Assembly: GCA_016871355.1 (NCBI GenBank)
Contig: VFZC01000005.1
Location: forward strand, 1-64,000
DNA: 64,000 bases
Source of the DNA: Actinomycetota bacterium
GTDB taxonomy: Bacteria; Actinomycetota; Acidimicrobiia; Acidimicrobiales; Ilumatobacteraceae
Direction of reading: 5' to 3'
Made by a program: the position numbers and the translations under genes. Shown here in pieces: positions 7,915-16,720 of the stretch (positions are counted from its first letter, which is position 1; every line of letters begins with the position of its first letter). Below the pieces are notes generated by a model. The model was given only the letters and a program-made list of their open reading frames with translations, was not told where the DNA came from and did no database searches.

Positions 7915-9617
7915 ACCAGTTCGAGTCCGCCGTCGAGGTACAACTCGCGGCACTTGGCCCGCTGCAACTTGCCGCTGCTCGTCTTGGGCAGTGTTCCGGG
8001 CTTCACGAGCATCACGTCGCGCGGCGGGAGGCCCGACACTTCGAGGGCCGAGTGGTGGATATCGGCGCGAACTCGATCGAGATCGACGTCTTTCACCTCG
8101 GCCACCACGATGACGGTTTCCTTGCCCTTGTACCCGTCGACGCCGAACGCGATCACGTTTCCTGCGCGCACACCGTCGATGGTTCCGACCGCCCGTTCGA
8201 TGTCTTCGGGGAACACGTTGCGACCGCCGACGATGATGACGTCCTTGATGCGACCGCAGATCACCAATTCGCCGTCGAGTGTGTAGGCGAGGTCGCCGGT
8301 GCACAGCCACCCCTCGTGAAACATGGCCGAGGTGGCGTCGGGGCGCTTGTAGTAACCGGGTGTCACGCTCGTTCCGCGCAACAGAAGTTCGCCCACGTGG
8401 CGTTCGGGCAACTCGGTCTTGGTGTCGGGGTCGACGATCTTCATCTCGAGACCGGGCACCGCCCGACCGAGCAACGGAAGACGGCGCACGTGCACCTGGT
8501 CGTCGTCGTTGGGGTCGACTTCCTTGGCGATGCGTTCGCGTTCGAGGACGATGCGATCGACCGAATCGCACACCAAACCCCGATGGCGCTTCGGGAACGC
8601 CCCACCGATGGCCACTTCAGCCATTCCGAACGCCGGGAACACGCTGCCGGCGCGGAAGCCGAAACGGCTCGCCTCGTTCACGAACGCCTCGACGGCCACC
8701 GGATCGACCGGCTCGGCTCCCGACAGCGCGAGAGTGAGCGACGAGAGGTCGATGTCTTTCATGCGCTTCAGCGCGCGCGTGGCCAAGACCCACGAGAAGT
8801 TCGGGCCCGCGGTGGCGGTGCCCTTCCAGTCGCTGATCCACTGCATCCACGAGCCGGGGTGGGCCATGAAGTCCTGTGGCGCGGCTTGCACAAGCTGTAC
8901 ACCCTTCAACATCGGAAGGGCGAGGAACCCCACCAAGCCCATGTCGTGATACAGCGGGAGCCACGAGACCATGACTTCCGACTGCGTGAGTTCGGCCGCC
9001 TCGCACGACGCATCGATGTTCGCGCACAACACCCGATCGGGAATCATCACTCCCTTGGGCTCGGACGTGGATCCGCTGGTGTATTGAAGGACCACCAGAC
9101 GTTCGGGATCGTCGGCCGGAAGTTCGAGGCGGTCGCCGGTGGGTCGGCCGGCACCGGGCATCACCGCGGCCATCGGCTTGATAGGCGGGTCGCCCGGCGC
9201 GGCCTGATAGAAGTCGGCCAGCAGATCGTCGATCAGAATGAGCTTGGCTTCACCGTGGCGAATACGCGCTCGCGTGCTTTCCACGAACGCGTCGAGTGAC
9301 GCCATGCGCATCGGCAGTGGCAACACCATGCTCGCCGCGCCAGCCAACCAGCACCCGCGCACGATCGTCATGAGCGCACGACTGGTGGGTCCGAGAATCG
9401 CGACGTGATCACCCGGTTCGATGCCGAGCGACTGCAACGTGGCGGCCACCGCGCGAGCCTCGTCGTGGATCTGACGCCAGGCGATGAAGTCGCGACCCTC
9501 GGTGGGCTTCACACTCGCGCCCACGAAACGAACACCGGTGGGTGCGTCAGCGGCGCTCTCGAGTCGAGCGATCACCGAACCGCTGGACGGAACGAACGGC
9601 GAGATCGAGGCGTTCAT
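7911..9617 (-). CDS. Fatty-acyl-AMP ligase-like / acyl-CoA synthetase
   Basis: A 568-residue ANL-superfamily adenylating enzyme. The ATP loop is Y-T-S-G-S-T-S-E-P-K-G (179-189). W-L-P-L-Y-H-D-M-G-L-V (about 215-225) is typical of the FAAL/FadD32 branch. The A5 region is F-G-M-A-E-V, the A7 motif T-G-D-L-A-Y, and the C-terminal lysine motif P-K-T-S-S-G-K-L-Q-R. It should activate a fatty acid as acyl-AMP for transfer to an acyl carrier. No polyketide synthase or carrier protein is encoded nearby, so the acceptor is unknown. Whether it forms acyl-CoA instead depends on the FAAL insertion, which I cannot judge without alignment. Confidence 0.85.
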   Translation of the reverse strand: MNASISPFVPSSGSVIARLESAADAPTGVRFVGASVKPTEGRDFIAWRQIHDEARAVAATLQSLGIEPGDHVAILGPTSRALMTIVRGCWLAGAASMVLPLPMRMASLDAFVESTRARIRHGEAKLILIDDLLADFYQAAPGDPPIKPMAAVMPGAGRPTGDRLELPADDPERLVVLQYTSGSTSEPKGVMIPDRVLCANIDASCEAAELTQSEVMVSWLPLYHDMGLVGFLALPMLKGVQLVQAAPQDFMAHPGSWMQWISDWKGTATAGPNFSWVLATRALKRMKDIDLSSLTLALSGAEPVDPVAVEAFVNEASRFGFRAGSVFPAFGMAEVAIGGAFPKRHRGLVCDSVDRIVLERERIAKEVDPNDDDQVHVRRLPLLGRAVPGLEMKIVDPDTKTELPERHVGELLLRGTSVTPGYYKRPDATSAMFHEGWLCTGDLAYTLDGELVICGRIKDVIIVGGRNVFPEDIERAVGTIDGVRAGNVIAFGVDGYKGKETVIVVAEVKDVDLDRVRADIHHSALEVSGLPPRDVMLVKPGTLPKTSSGKLQRAKCRELYLDGGLELV

Positions 9618-9733
9618 GAGACCGGCGAGAACCTAGTCGTGGCCACCCTCACCGAGCCGACTTATCCCCCAAAGACCCAGCACACGAGGGTCGACTCGGC
9701 GCGCGAAACCGGCGCTCGTCGGGGATCGACCAT

Positions 9734-9739
9734 TACCCT
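9734..9739 (+). promoter_or_regulatory. -10 box of leaderless leuS promoter
   Basis: TACCCT, 8 nt before ATG 9748. No ribosome binding site is seen. It lies in the 130-bp divergent gap between the FAAL-like gene and leuS. Confidence 0.45.
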
Positions 9740-9747
9740 GGGCACCC

Positions 9748-12615
9748 ATGTCCGCACCGACCGACGACGCCCCGCGCCACCGCTACAACGCGGCGCTGGC
9801 CCGTCGCATCGAGGAGGCCTGGCAGGACCGCTGGGATGCCGCGGGTACGTTCCACGCGCCCAATCCAGCCGGTCCGTTGGCCGAGCCCGACAAGGTGGGT
9901 GGACGACCCAAACTCTTCGTGCTCGACATGTTCCCGTACCCGAGTGGCGCCGGCCTGCACGTGGGTCATCCGCTCGGCTACATCGGCACCGACGTGTACG
10001 GGCGCTTCAAGCGCATGATGGGCTTCAACGTTCTGCACGCGCTCGGTTACGACAGTTTCGGTTTGCCCGCCGAACAGCACGCCATCACCACCGGCGTGCA
10101 TCCGCGAGTGAACACCGAAGCGAACGTGGCCAACATGCGCCGCCAGTTGCGTCGCCTCGGCTTGGCTCATGATCCTCGGCGCAGTGTGAGCACCACCGAC
10201 GAAGACTTCTGCCGCTGGACGCAGTGGATCTTCTTGCAGGTGTTCAACGCGTGGTACGACACCGAACAAGGGTGCGCGCGACCCATCGCCGAACTCGAAG
10301 CAGAACTCGCTTCCGGCCAGCGCCCCACCAGCGACGGCCGTGCCTGGAGCGCCTTGTCGCGCACCGAACAACGCGCGCACGTCGATTCGCATCGTCTGGC
10401 GTACCTGTCGGAAGCGCCGGTCAACTGGTGTCCGGGTCTGGGCACCATCCTCGCCAACGAAGAGGTCACGGCCGACGGCCGCAGCGACATCGGCAACTAC
10501 CCCGTGTTCGAGAAGAACATGCGCCAGTGGATGATGCGAATCACCGCGTACGCCGATCGACTGCTCGACGATCTCGATCGCCTCGACTGGCCCGAGCCCA
10601 TCAAGTTGATGCAACGCAACTGGATCGGCCGCAGCCACGGCGCGCGAGTCGACTTCGCATCGTCGGCCGGCACCATCACGGTGTTCACCACCCGACCCGA
10701 CACCTTGTTCGGTGCGTCGTTCATGGTTCTCGCGCCCGAGCATCCGCTCGTCGACGCGCTCACCACCGCCGAGCAACGTGCGGCCGTTGTCGCGTACCGA
10801 ACCACCGCGGCGGCCACCAAGGACCTCGATCGCCAGGCCGAGGGTCGTGAGAAGACCGGTGTGTTCACCGGTTCGTTCGCGGTCAATCCGTTGAACGGCG
10901 AGTCGATTCCGGTCTGGATCGCCGACTACGTGCTGATGGGATACGGAACCGGCGCGATCATGGCCGTTCCGTGTGGCGACGAACGCGACTTCGAGTTCGC
11001 TCGAAAGTTCGGCTTGGCGATTCCCGCCATTCAACAGCCACCGGCGGCCTGGTTCGAGGCCCGTTCACTCGCGCCGCAGTCGGGCGCGGCAGTCGACACG
11101 GCTTCGTGGCCCGAGGCGTTCGTGGGCGACGGCGTGTACATCAACTCGGCCCGCGCCGATCTCGACCTGAACGGTGTCGAGTCGGTCGACGAGGGCAAGC
11201 GCATCGTGAACGAGTGGCTCGAACGCAACGGTCGGGGCCAGGCCACCATCAACTACAAGTTGCGCGACTGGCTGTTCAGCCGTCAGCGCTACTGGGGTGA
11301 GCCGTTCCCGATCGTGTACGACGCCGACGGCAGTCCGGTGTCGCTGCCGGCGTCGATGCTGCCGGTTCTGCTGCCCGAACTCGAAGACTTCAAACCGCAA
11401 GCACTCGATCCCGACGACGACGTGACCGACCCGATTCCGCCGCTCGCGCGCGCGTCCGAATGGACCACCGTCACGCTCGATCTGGGCGACGGCCCGAAGC
11501 AGTACCGCCGCGAAATCAACGTGATGCCGCAGTGGGCCGGTTCGTGTTGGTACGAGCTGCGCTATCTTGACCCCACCAACTCCGACCACTTCGTCGATCC
11601 GGCGGTGGAGAAGTACTGGATGGGTCCGGCCGACGACGGCGATGGCCGCACCGGCCACACCGGTGGTGTCGATCTGTACGTGGGTGGCGTCGAACACGCG
11701 GTTCTGCACCTGTTGTACGCGCGCTTCTGGCACAAGGTGCTGTTCGACCTCGGACACGTCTCGAGTTCCGAACCGTTCCACCGTCTCTTCAATCAGGGCC
11801 ACATCCAGGCCTACGCCTATCGCGATCCGCGCGGCCAGCCGGTGCCGGCCGCTGAGGTCGAAGAACGCGACGGCGCCTACTGGTTCGACGGTGAGAAGGT
11901 CGCGCGCGAATACGGGAAGATGGGCAAGAGCCTCAAGAACATCGTCACTCCCGACGAGATGTACGACGAGTACGGCGCCGACACGTTCCGCTTGTACGAG
12001 ATGAGCATGGGACCACTCGAGGCGAGCCGTCCCTGGAACACTCGCGACGTCGTGGGAATGCAGCGCTTCTTGCAGCGCGTGTGGCGCAACGTGGTCGACG
12101 AAGACTCCGGCGAACTGCGGGTGTCCGATTCGGCCACACCCGACGAACTGCGTCGACTTCTGCACCGAACCATCGACGGCGTTCGCACCGACATGGACAA
12201 CTTGCGCTTCAACACGGCCATCGCCAAGTTGATCGAACTGAACAACGCGCTCACCCAAGAAGTGACTCGTTCCGGTTCGACGCCGCGCGAAGTGGCCGAC
12301 TCGTTGGTGCAGATGTTGTCGCCGCTGTGCCCCCACCTCGCCGAAGAACTCTGGGGTCGACTCGGCCACTCCGGTTCGATCACGTTCGTGACGTTCCCGG
12401 TTCCCGATCCGAGCCTCTTGGTCGACGATTCGGTGGAGTACCCGGTGCAGATCAACGGCAAGGTGCGCGCGCGCATCTCGGCGCCGGCCGACGCCGACCA
12501 AGCCACCGTGCAAGCGATCGCCCTGGCCGACGACAAGGTGGTAGCCGCTCTGGCCGGTGTGGCGCCCAAGAAAGTGATCGTCGTTCCGGGCCGCATGGTC
12601 AACCTGGTCGTGTGA
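9748..12615 (+). CDS. leuS: Leucyl-tRNA synthetase
   Basis: Charges tRNA-Leu with leucine. The 955-residue class I enzyme has the HIGH signature as [12 protein letters not shown] (64-74) and KMSKS as K-M-G-K-S (724-728). Between them lies a CP1 editing domain with the T-rich motif [10 protein letters not shown]. The leucine-specific region includes [19 protein letters not shown]. The C-terminal anticodon-binding and Leu-C domains are complete (Q-I-N-G-K-V-R-A near residue 905). Length is at the long end for LeuS. The next gene starts 4 nt after the stop, so the two probably share a transcript. Confidence 0.97.
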   Translation: MSAPTDDAPRHRYNAALARRIEEAWQDRWDAAGTFHAPNPAGPLAEPDKVGGRPKLFVLDMFPYPSGAGLHVGHPLGYIGTDVYGRFKRMMGFNVLHALGYDSFGLPAEQHAITTGVHPRVNTEANVANMRRQLRRLGLAHDPRRSVSTTDEDFCRWTQWIFLQVFNAWYDTEQGCARPIAELEAELASGQRPTSDGRAWSALSRTEQRAHVDSHRLAYLSEAPVNWCPGLGTILANEEVTADGRSDIGNYPVFEKNMRQWMMRITAYADRLLDDLDRLDWPEPIKLMQRNWIGRSHGARVDFASSAGTITVFTTRPDTLFGASFMVLAPEHPLVDALTTAEQRAAVVAYRTTAAATKDLDRQAEGREKTGVFTGSFAVNPLNGESIPVWIADYVLMGYGTGAIMAVPCGDERDFEFARKFGLAIPAIQQPPAAWFEARSLAPQSGAAVDTASWPEAFVGDGVYINSARADLDLNGVESVDEGKRIVNEWLERNGRGQATINYKLRDWLFSRQRYWGEPFPIVYDADGSPVSLPASMLPVLLPELEDFKPQALDPDDDVTDPIPPLARASEWTTVTLDLGDGPKQYRREINVMPQWAGSCWYELRYLDPTNSDHFVDPAVEKYWMGPADDGDGRTGHTGGVDLYVGGVEHAVLHLLYARFWHKVLFDLGHVSSSEPFHRLFNQGHIQAYAYRDPRGQPVPAAEVEERDGAYWFDGEKVAREYGKMGKSLKNIVTPDEMYDEYGADTFRLYEMSMGPLEASRPWNTRDVVGMQRFLQRVWRNVVDEDSGELRVSDSATPDELRRLLHRTIDGVRTDMDNLRFNTAIAKLIELNNALTQEVTRSGSTPREVADSLVQMLSPLCPHLAEELWGRLGHSGSITFVTFPVPDPSLLVDDSVEYPVQINGKVRARISAPADADQATVQAIALADDKVVAALAGVAPKKVIVVPGRMVNLVV

Positions 12616-12619
12616 GCTC

Positions 12620-13837
12620 GTGGCGCTGATCGCGGGGGTCATCGAAGGCTTCTACGGTCCGCCCTGGTCGCACGCCGACCGTCTGGCCACCATCGATCTC
12701 CTAGCCGAGAACAGCGGCAACTGGTACGTCTGGGCACCCAAGGCCGCCCCGCGTCATCGCGTCGCCTGGCGCGAACCGTTCACCCCCGACGAAATCGGTG
12801 AATTCGGCGACCTGGCGGGCTGTCGCGACGGTGTGGGCGTCTCGGTGGGTCTCACTCCGGGGCCCGACGCCACGACCGACGAGGTGATCGCCAAGTTGAG
12901 GTCGGCGGTCGACGCCGGGGTCCAGGGGCTCACGTTGTGTTTCGACGACGTACCCGAACTCGATGCGGCGTCGCGTCATCGCGACCTGGCCAATGCGGTC
13001 CGTCGCGCGTTCGGCCTTCCGGTGGGGCTGGTTCCCACTCACTACGCGGGCGGCGTGTCGTCCCCCTATCTCGAGCGACTCATCGATGGCCTCGATCCCG
13101 AGGTGCTCGTGATGTGGACCGGCTCGCACGTGGTGTGCGACACGATCACCGTCGACGACGTGAACGCCCGCCGAAATGCAACCGATGACCGTCCGCCGCT
13201 CATTTGGGACAACACACCGGTCAACGATGCGCTGATGACCGAAGCACTGCACCTCGGCCCGTACTCCGGACGTGACGCAGAGATTCGATCGTCGATCGCT
13301 GGTGTCTTGGTGAACCCCATGGAGTTCGCTCGTGCCTCGTGGCCCACCATCGTGAGCGCACTGGCGTGGTGTCGCGGCGGCGACACGATCACCGCGTGGA
13401 GTGGCGAGATCGATCGACTCGGCCTTCGTCGACTCGCCGAAGCCACCGCGTTTCCCGACGACGAACACTGGCCGGGCGCGCGACCCGAGCGCGCGTGGTG
13501 GTCGGAGGTGGCCGCGCTCGACGCCGACGCGATCACCGCCTGGGTTGGCGACGGTGTTCGTCGATGGGTGGACGCCGCGCGTGACGGTGCCGCACTCGCA
13601 CTGCGGGCACTCGACTTGGCTGCACTCGACGCAGGCGAACGACGGGCGCTGGCACAGTTCGGACTCGCCGTGGCCGCCCGCGAATGGGAGCGTCGCCCCG
13701 CGCTCACCTTCGGTGGTGGGCCCCGCATTCGCCCGGTGGCCACCAACGACGAGGCCGGACGGTTCGTGATGGACCCCCGTTCGGTGTCGTGGTCGACCTC
13801 GCTGGTGGCCGATCTGGTGCGGCGAACCCTGGCCTGA
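12620..13837 (+). CDS. GH84-type beta-N-acetylglucosaminidase
   Basis: A 405-residue glycoside hydrolase whose catalytic barrel starts at once: A-G-V-I-E-G-F-Y-G-P-P-W-S (5-17) is the hallmark of the NAGidase/hyaluronidase-2 (GH84, O-GlcNAcase-like) family. The catalytic Asp pair is C-F-D-D-V-P (D109-D110). W-D-N-T-P-V-N-D (about 195-202) is the conserved N-D-substrate loop. There is no signal peptide, so the enzyme should be cytoplasmic, acting on GlcNAc released from recycled wall or on modified protein. Secreted clostridial-type relatives differ in this. GTG start 4 nt after leuS. Confidence 0.85.
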   Translation: MALIAGVIEGFYGPPWSHADRLATIDLLAENSGNWYVWAPKAAPRHRVAWREPFTPDEIGEFGDLAGCRDGVGVSVGLTPGPDATTDEVIAKLRSAVDAGVQGLTLCFDDVPELDAASRHRDLANAVRRAFGLPVGLVPTHYAGGVSSPYLERLIDGLDPEVLVMWTGSHVVCDTITVDDVNARRNATDDRPPLIWDNTPVNDALMTEALHLGPYSGRDAEIRSSIAGVLVNPMEFARASWPTIVSALAWCRGGDTITAWSGEIDRLGLRRLAEATAFPDDEHWPGARPERAWWSEVAALDADAITAWVGDGVRRWVDAARDGAALALRALDLAALDAGERRALAQFGLAVAAREWERRPALTFGGGPRIRPVATNDEAGRFVMDPRSVSWSTSLVADLVRRTLA

Positions 13838-13865
13838 TCGGCCGTTTGACCACTCTCCGTGCTCA

Positions 13866-13880
13866 TTTCACCAGGTGAAA
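13866..13880. promoter_or_regulatory. 15-bp palindrome upstream of small membrane gene
   Basis: TTTCACC-A-GGTGAAA is a perfect 7+7 inverted repeat about 95 bp before the ATG at 13973. It resembles an operator for a dimeric regulator. It could also form a short hairpin behind the GH84 gene, but no T-run follows. Confidence 0.35.
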
Positions 13881-13972
13881 GGGCCATTTAACAAGAAATC
13901 CACCACCTTGTGCGTATGTGCTTCATACCGTGCCCACGCGGCCACGGACCGCACCTACCGAAAGGGGTTCAC

Positions 13973-14287
13973 ATGTACGTCATCGGACTCTTCATCGTGA
14001 TGGCCATCCTTCTGGAAGCCGTCATGAAAGTCCTCCACTCGATCCTCGGAATCGTCGGCGTCGACGGTCAGGTCGGCAAGCTGCCGGTGATCGGGGCCAA
14101 CCTGACGTTGCTCGTGTCGATCCTCATGGTTTGGCTCTTCGGCGATTGGGGCATGGTCCTCGGTGGCTGGGGCTGGGTCCATGAAGACGAGTGGATCAAC
14201 TACGTCGCCAACGGCGCGATCATCTGCGGAATGATTCCGCTCAAGGACGCCGTGTTCAACGCGATCAACAAGGGCCTGCGCGCCTGA
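13973..14287 (+). CDS. Small membrane protein of unknown function
   Basis: A 104-residue protein with two strongly hydrophobic stretches (about 2-28 and 42-66) and a W-G-M-V-L-G-G-W-G-W-V turn. It ends in a short amphipathic region containing N-Y-V-A-N-G-A-I-I-C-G-M. I recognise no family. ATG 13973 has a purine-rich ribosome binding site (AAAGGGG, about 5 nt upstream). The gene has its own 135-bp upstream region with a palindrome and is followed at once by a strong rho-independent terminator, so it is an independent transcription unit, probably well expressed. Confidence 0.75.
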   Translation: MYVIGLFIVMAILLEAVMKVLHSILGIVGVDGQVGKLPVIGANLTLLVSILMVWLFGDWGMVLGGWGWVHEDEWINYVANGAIICGMIPLKDAVFNAINKGLRA

Positions 14288-14322
14288 TTTCGTCGCCCTG
14301 CGGGGCACGTTTCCTTCCCGGA

Positions 14323-14360
14323 CGGGGGGCTGGTTCTTCGGAACCGCCCCCCGTTTCCTT
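14323..14360 (+). terminator. Rho-independent terminator
   Basis: Long hairpin: CGGGGGGC (14323-14330) pairs with GCCCCCCG (14346-14353), and inside it GGTTC-TTCG-GAACC (14332-14345) forms a UUCG tetraloop stem, with one bulged T. A T-rich tail (TTTCCTT) follows. It terminates the small membrane gene, and perhaps on the other strand the DUF2855 gene ending at 14379. Confidence 0.85.
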
Positions 14361-14378
14361 TTCCGGAACGGTGACGTT

Positions 14379-15467
14379 TCAACTCATGCGGCACACGTGG
14401 CCGATGCGCGGATCGACACGCCCCGCGAGCATCTCGCCGTAGAGACGTTCCACGTTCTCGGCGCCTTGCGTGGTCTCGAATCGCAACCAGCCGTTCGACC
14501 ACGACGCGAAGCGATCCCACGCGTCACCCACCCGTTGATCGAGCCCGTCGCGGCCCCACTCCTTGGTGCGCAGTGCGATCTGCGACGGCGCGAAGAAGAA
14601 CTCTGGCTTGGGCCCGGGCATGGCACCGTCGGCGCGTGGGGCCGACCAATGCGTTCCGCCCACCACCATGCTGTACGCGAGGCCGTCTTCGAAGATGCGG
14701 TGGACTCCGCCGGTGACGGCCTGATCGCCCGCGATGTCGACGTAGGCGGCGCGGCCTTCGGGCCACGACGCCGATCCCTGCGCGACTTCGTCGTAAGTGA
14801 CGACCGACGAGTAGCAGCCGAGGTCGTTCACGAACGACGCGTTGCCCTTGGAGGTGACGCCCACGACGTGGATGTCGGGGCGTAGCGCACCCAAGAACGC
14901 CGCACCGATCGCGGTCTTGCTCGATGCACTCGACACCACGACCGTGGTGACTTCGGGGTCGGACAGAACGCTCTGACCCAGGAAGTCGTCGATCATGAAC
15001 GACGTCATGAACAGCGGCCACAGCACCATCTGGTGCGCTTCGCGGTCGGCTCGGTACGTGGGGTCGGCGGCCGTGTTCGAGTAGCGGTTGTACGCGGCGG
15101 CCATCGGCGAACGATGTTCGGCGAGGTCGGTGAATCCACGCGCATCCACGCGCCCGGCCTGCACCACCAATTCGGTACCCATGGGCAGATAGCCGTAGAA
15201 GCGCTGACCGACTTCGAGCGCTGACTTCGACTCGACCACGTCGGCGAATCCCCACACGGGGACCCGTCCCCACGAGCCCTCGCCCACCGGAAAGAAATCC
15301 CAGTAACGCAAGCCGTCGCCGAACACGGCGTAGGTGATGTTGTTGGCCGTGAGCGCGAAGGCCTCGATCGCCAGTCGCGCTTCGCCATCGGCCAGCGCTC
15401 GTGACGGTGAGCGGTTGAGACGGCTGACGGACAGATTCGAACGATCGACATCGATGACGACGGACAT
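14379..15467 (-). CDS. DUF2855 family protein
   Basis: A 362-residue protein with the DUF2855 pattern, related to medium-chain dehydrogenases. The N-terminal half resembles a GroES-like domain (A-L-T-A-N-N-I-T-Y-A-V-F-G-D about 37-50, and Y-W-D-F-F-P). The central part is Rossmann-like with V-V-V-S-S-A-S-S-K-T-A-I-G (about 176-188), a conserved DUF2855 feature. The biochemical role is not established. ATG 15467 follows a G-rich ribosome binding site (GGTGGGGGAG). Divergent from the GrdB-like gene with a 90-bp gap. The F-F-A-P near the C-terminus is also typical. Confidence 0.85.
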   Translation of the reverse strand: MSVVIDVDRSNLSVSRLNRSPSRALADGEARLAIEAFALTANNITYAVFGDGLRYWDFFPVGEGSWGRVPVWGFADVVESKSALEVGQRFYGYLPMGTELVVQAGRVDARGFTDLAEHRSPMAAAYNRYSNTAADPTYRADREAHQMVLWPLFMTSFMIDDFLGQSVLSDPEVTTVVVSSASSKTAIGAAFLGALRPDIHVVGVTSKGNASFVNDLGCYSSVVTYDEVAQGSASWPEGRAAYVDIAGDQAVTGGVHRIFEDGLAYSMVVGGTHWSAPRADGAMPGPKPEFFFAPSQIALRTKEWGRDGLDQRVGDAWDRFASWSNGWLRFETTQGAENVERLYGEMLAGRVDPRIGHVCRMS

Positions 15468-15545
15468 GGCTCCCCCACCTTCTTTTCGGGCTCGGACCAT
15501 CCTCGCAGACGCTCGGTGGGGGCTTCGTAGCCACGCGACCCTCGC

Positions 15546-15551
15546 TACTGT
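15546..15551 (+). promoter_or_regulatory. -10 box of leaderless GrdB-like promoter
   Basis: TACTGT, 6 nt before GTG 15558. It supports that GTG as the start of the selenoprotein candidate. Nothing comparable precedes the second half at 16029. Confidence 0.55.
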
Positions 15552-15557
15552 GAGGTC

Positions 15558-16712
15558 GTGAACGGTGACCAGGCCATGCGCGAGATGGGGAAGAACCTCC
15601 CCGTCCCGACCTTCGACGGCACGGCGTGGGCGTCGGCCCCGCGCCTGCGCGACGCGACGGTGGCCATCGTGACCTCGGCGGCGATCCACCGCGCCCACGA
15701 CGACCGCTTCAGTGCCGGTGACACCGGCTATCGCATGATTCCGTCCGATGCGCACGACTTGGTGATGGGCCATTGGAGCCCGAACTTCGATCACACCGGA
15801 TTCCAGATCGACCTGAACGTGGTGTTCCCCATCGATCGACTCCACGAGTTGGCCGCCGACAAGGTGATCGGACGCGTCGCGCCGCGTCACTACTCGTTCG
15901 CCGGCAATCAACCCGACGACGTATCGGCCATTCGTCTCGACAGTGGCCCGGCGGTCGCCGCCGAGTTGAAGCGTGACGGCGTCGATGTTGTGTTGCTCAC
16001 ACCTGTTTGACCGCTTTGTACGCGCACCGTGAGTGTGCTCGCGCATGTGATCGAAGCAGCCGGAATATCCACGGTGGTGCTCGCCTCGATGCGACCGGTC
16101 GTGGAGAAGATGCGTCCTCCCCGCTCGCTGTATTGCGAGTTTCCGCTCGGCCGTCCACTCGGAATTCCCGGTGACGCCGAGTTTCAGCATCGCGTGTTGA
16201 CCGAGGCGTTCTCACTGTTGGACACGACGGCCGACCACGGCCCGATCATTCGAGACTTCGACGAGGTCGTCGAATCCGACGAGCAGCCGGTTGAGTGTGC
16301 ACTGCCGCCGCGTTTCGATCCGAACCTTCCCGCGTGCGTGGACGAAGCCCGGGGGCTACGAAACGCGTACGACCGTGCCGTGGCCAAGCGCCGACACACC
16401 GATGTCGGCCGTGCGGTCGATGCCGACACGGTTCCGGAAGTGCTCGCCGCATTTCACCGCATCGCGTCGGGCGACGACTGGACGACCGTTGCGATTCCGG
16501 GCAAGAACACCGTGGCCGTGATGCACGACGTCCGCGCGTACTACGAAGAGGCGGCACTCGAATTGGTGGGCACCGCCGGTGCGCGCAGCCTGGAAGCGTG
16601 GTTCTTCGAGGCGACCGAGGCCGGCAAGACCACGCTCGCGGCGCGCCAAGCGATCAAGGACGGGGGCGGACCGTTCCCGTTCTGGTTCTACATGGCCCCG
16701 GGCCACCGCTGA
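15558..16712 (+). CDS. GrdB/PrdB-like reductase with in-frame UGA: candidate selenoprotein
   Basis: One 384-residue reading frame interrupted only by TGA at 16008-16010 (codon 151). The part before the TGA has the family pattern: V-A-I-V-T-S-A-A-I-H-R, F-S-A-G-D-T-G-Y-R-M-I-P, H-T-G-F-Q-I-D-L-N-V-V-F-P-I-D-R-L, and H-Y-S-F-A-G. The part after it continues in the same frame as P-L-C-T-R-T-V-S-V-L-A, then M-R-P-P-R-S-L-Y and F-P-L-G-R-P-L-G-I-P-G-D. In the glycine/sarcosine/betaine/D-proline reductase B-like family the site normally reads C-P-L-C or has Sec. Here UGA replaces the first Cys, giving Sec-Pro-Leu-Cys. The downstream half has no promoter, RBS or sensible start. I infer Sec insertion rather than a pseudogene; the substrate is unknown. 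selA, selB, selC and selD are not in this window. Confidence 0.75.
16008..16038 (+). promoter_or_regulatory. UGA codon and SECIS-like stem-loop
   Basis: TGA at 16008-16010 is followed 12 nt later by a 6-bp stem, GCGCAC (16022-16027) with GTGTGC (16033-16038, one G-U pair), closing a five-base loop CGTGA. The loop starts 17 nt after the UGA and has G as its second base. This fits the bacterial SECIS layout as I remember it (short apical loop with an early G, placed inside the coding sequence just downstream of UGA). The stem is short, so this alone is modest evidence. Confidence 0.5.
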
Positions 16713-16720
16713 CAGTCTCG

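Noticed and set aside
15558-16712. Reading this locus as two separate genes or as a nonsense-mutated pseudogene
   Set aside because: Both halves carry conserved family motifs in one frame, the second half has no start signals, and the stop is TGA exactly at the redox Cys position.
16029-16712. GTG 16029 as an independent start
   Set aside because: There is no ribosome binding site or -10 box, and starting here would lose the conserved P-L-C-T-R motif.
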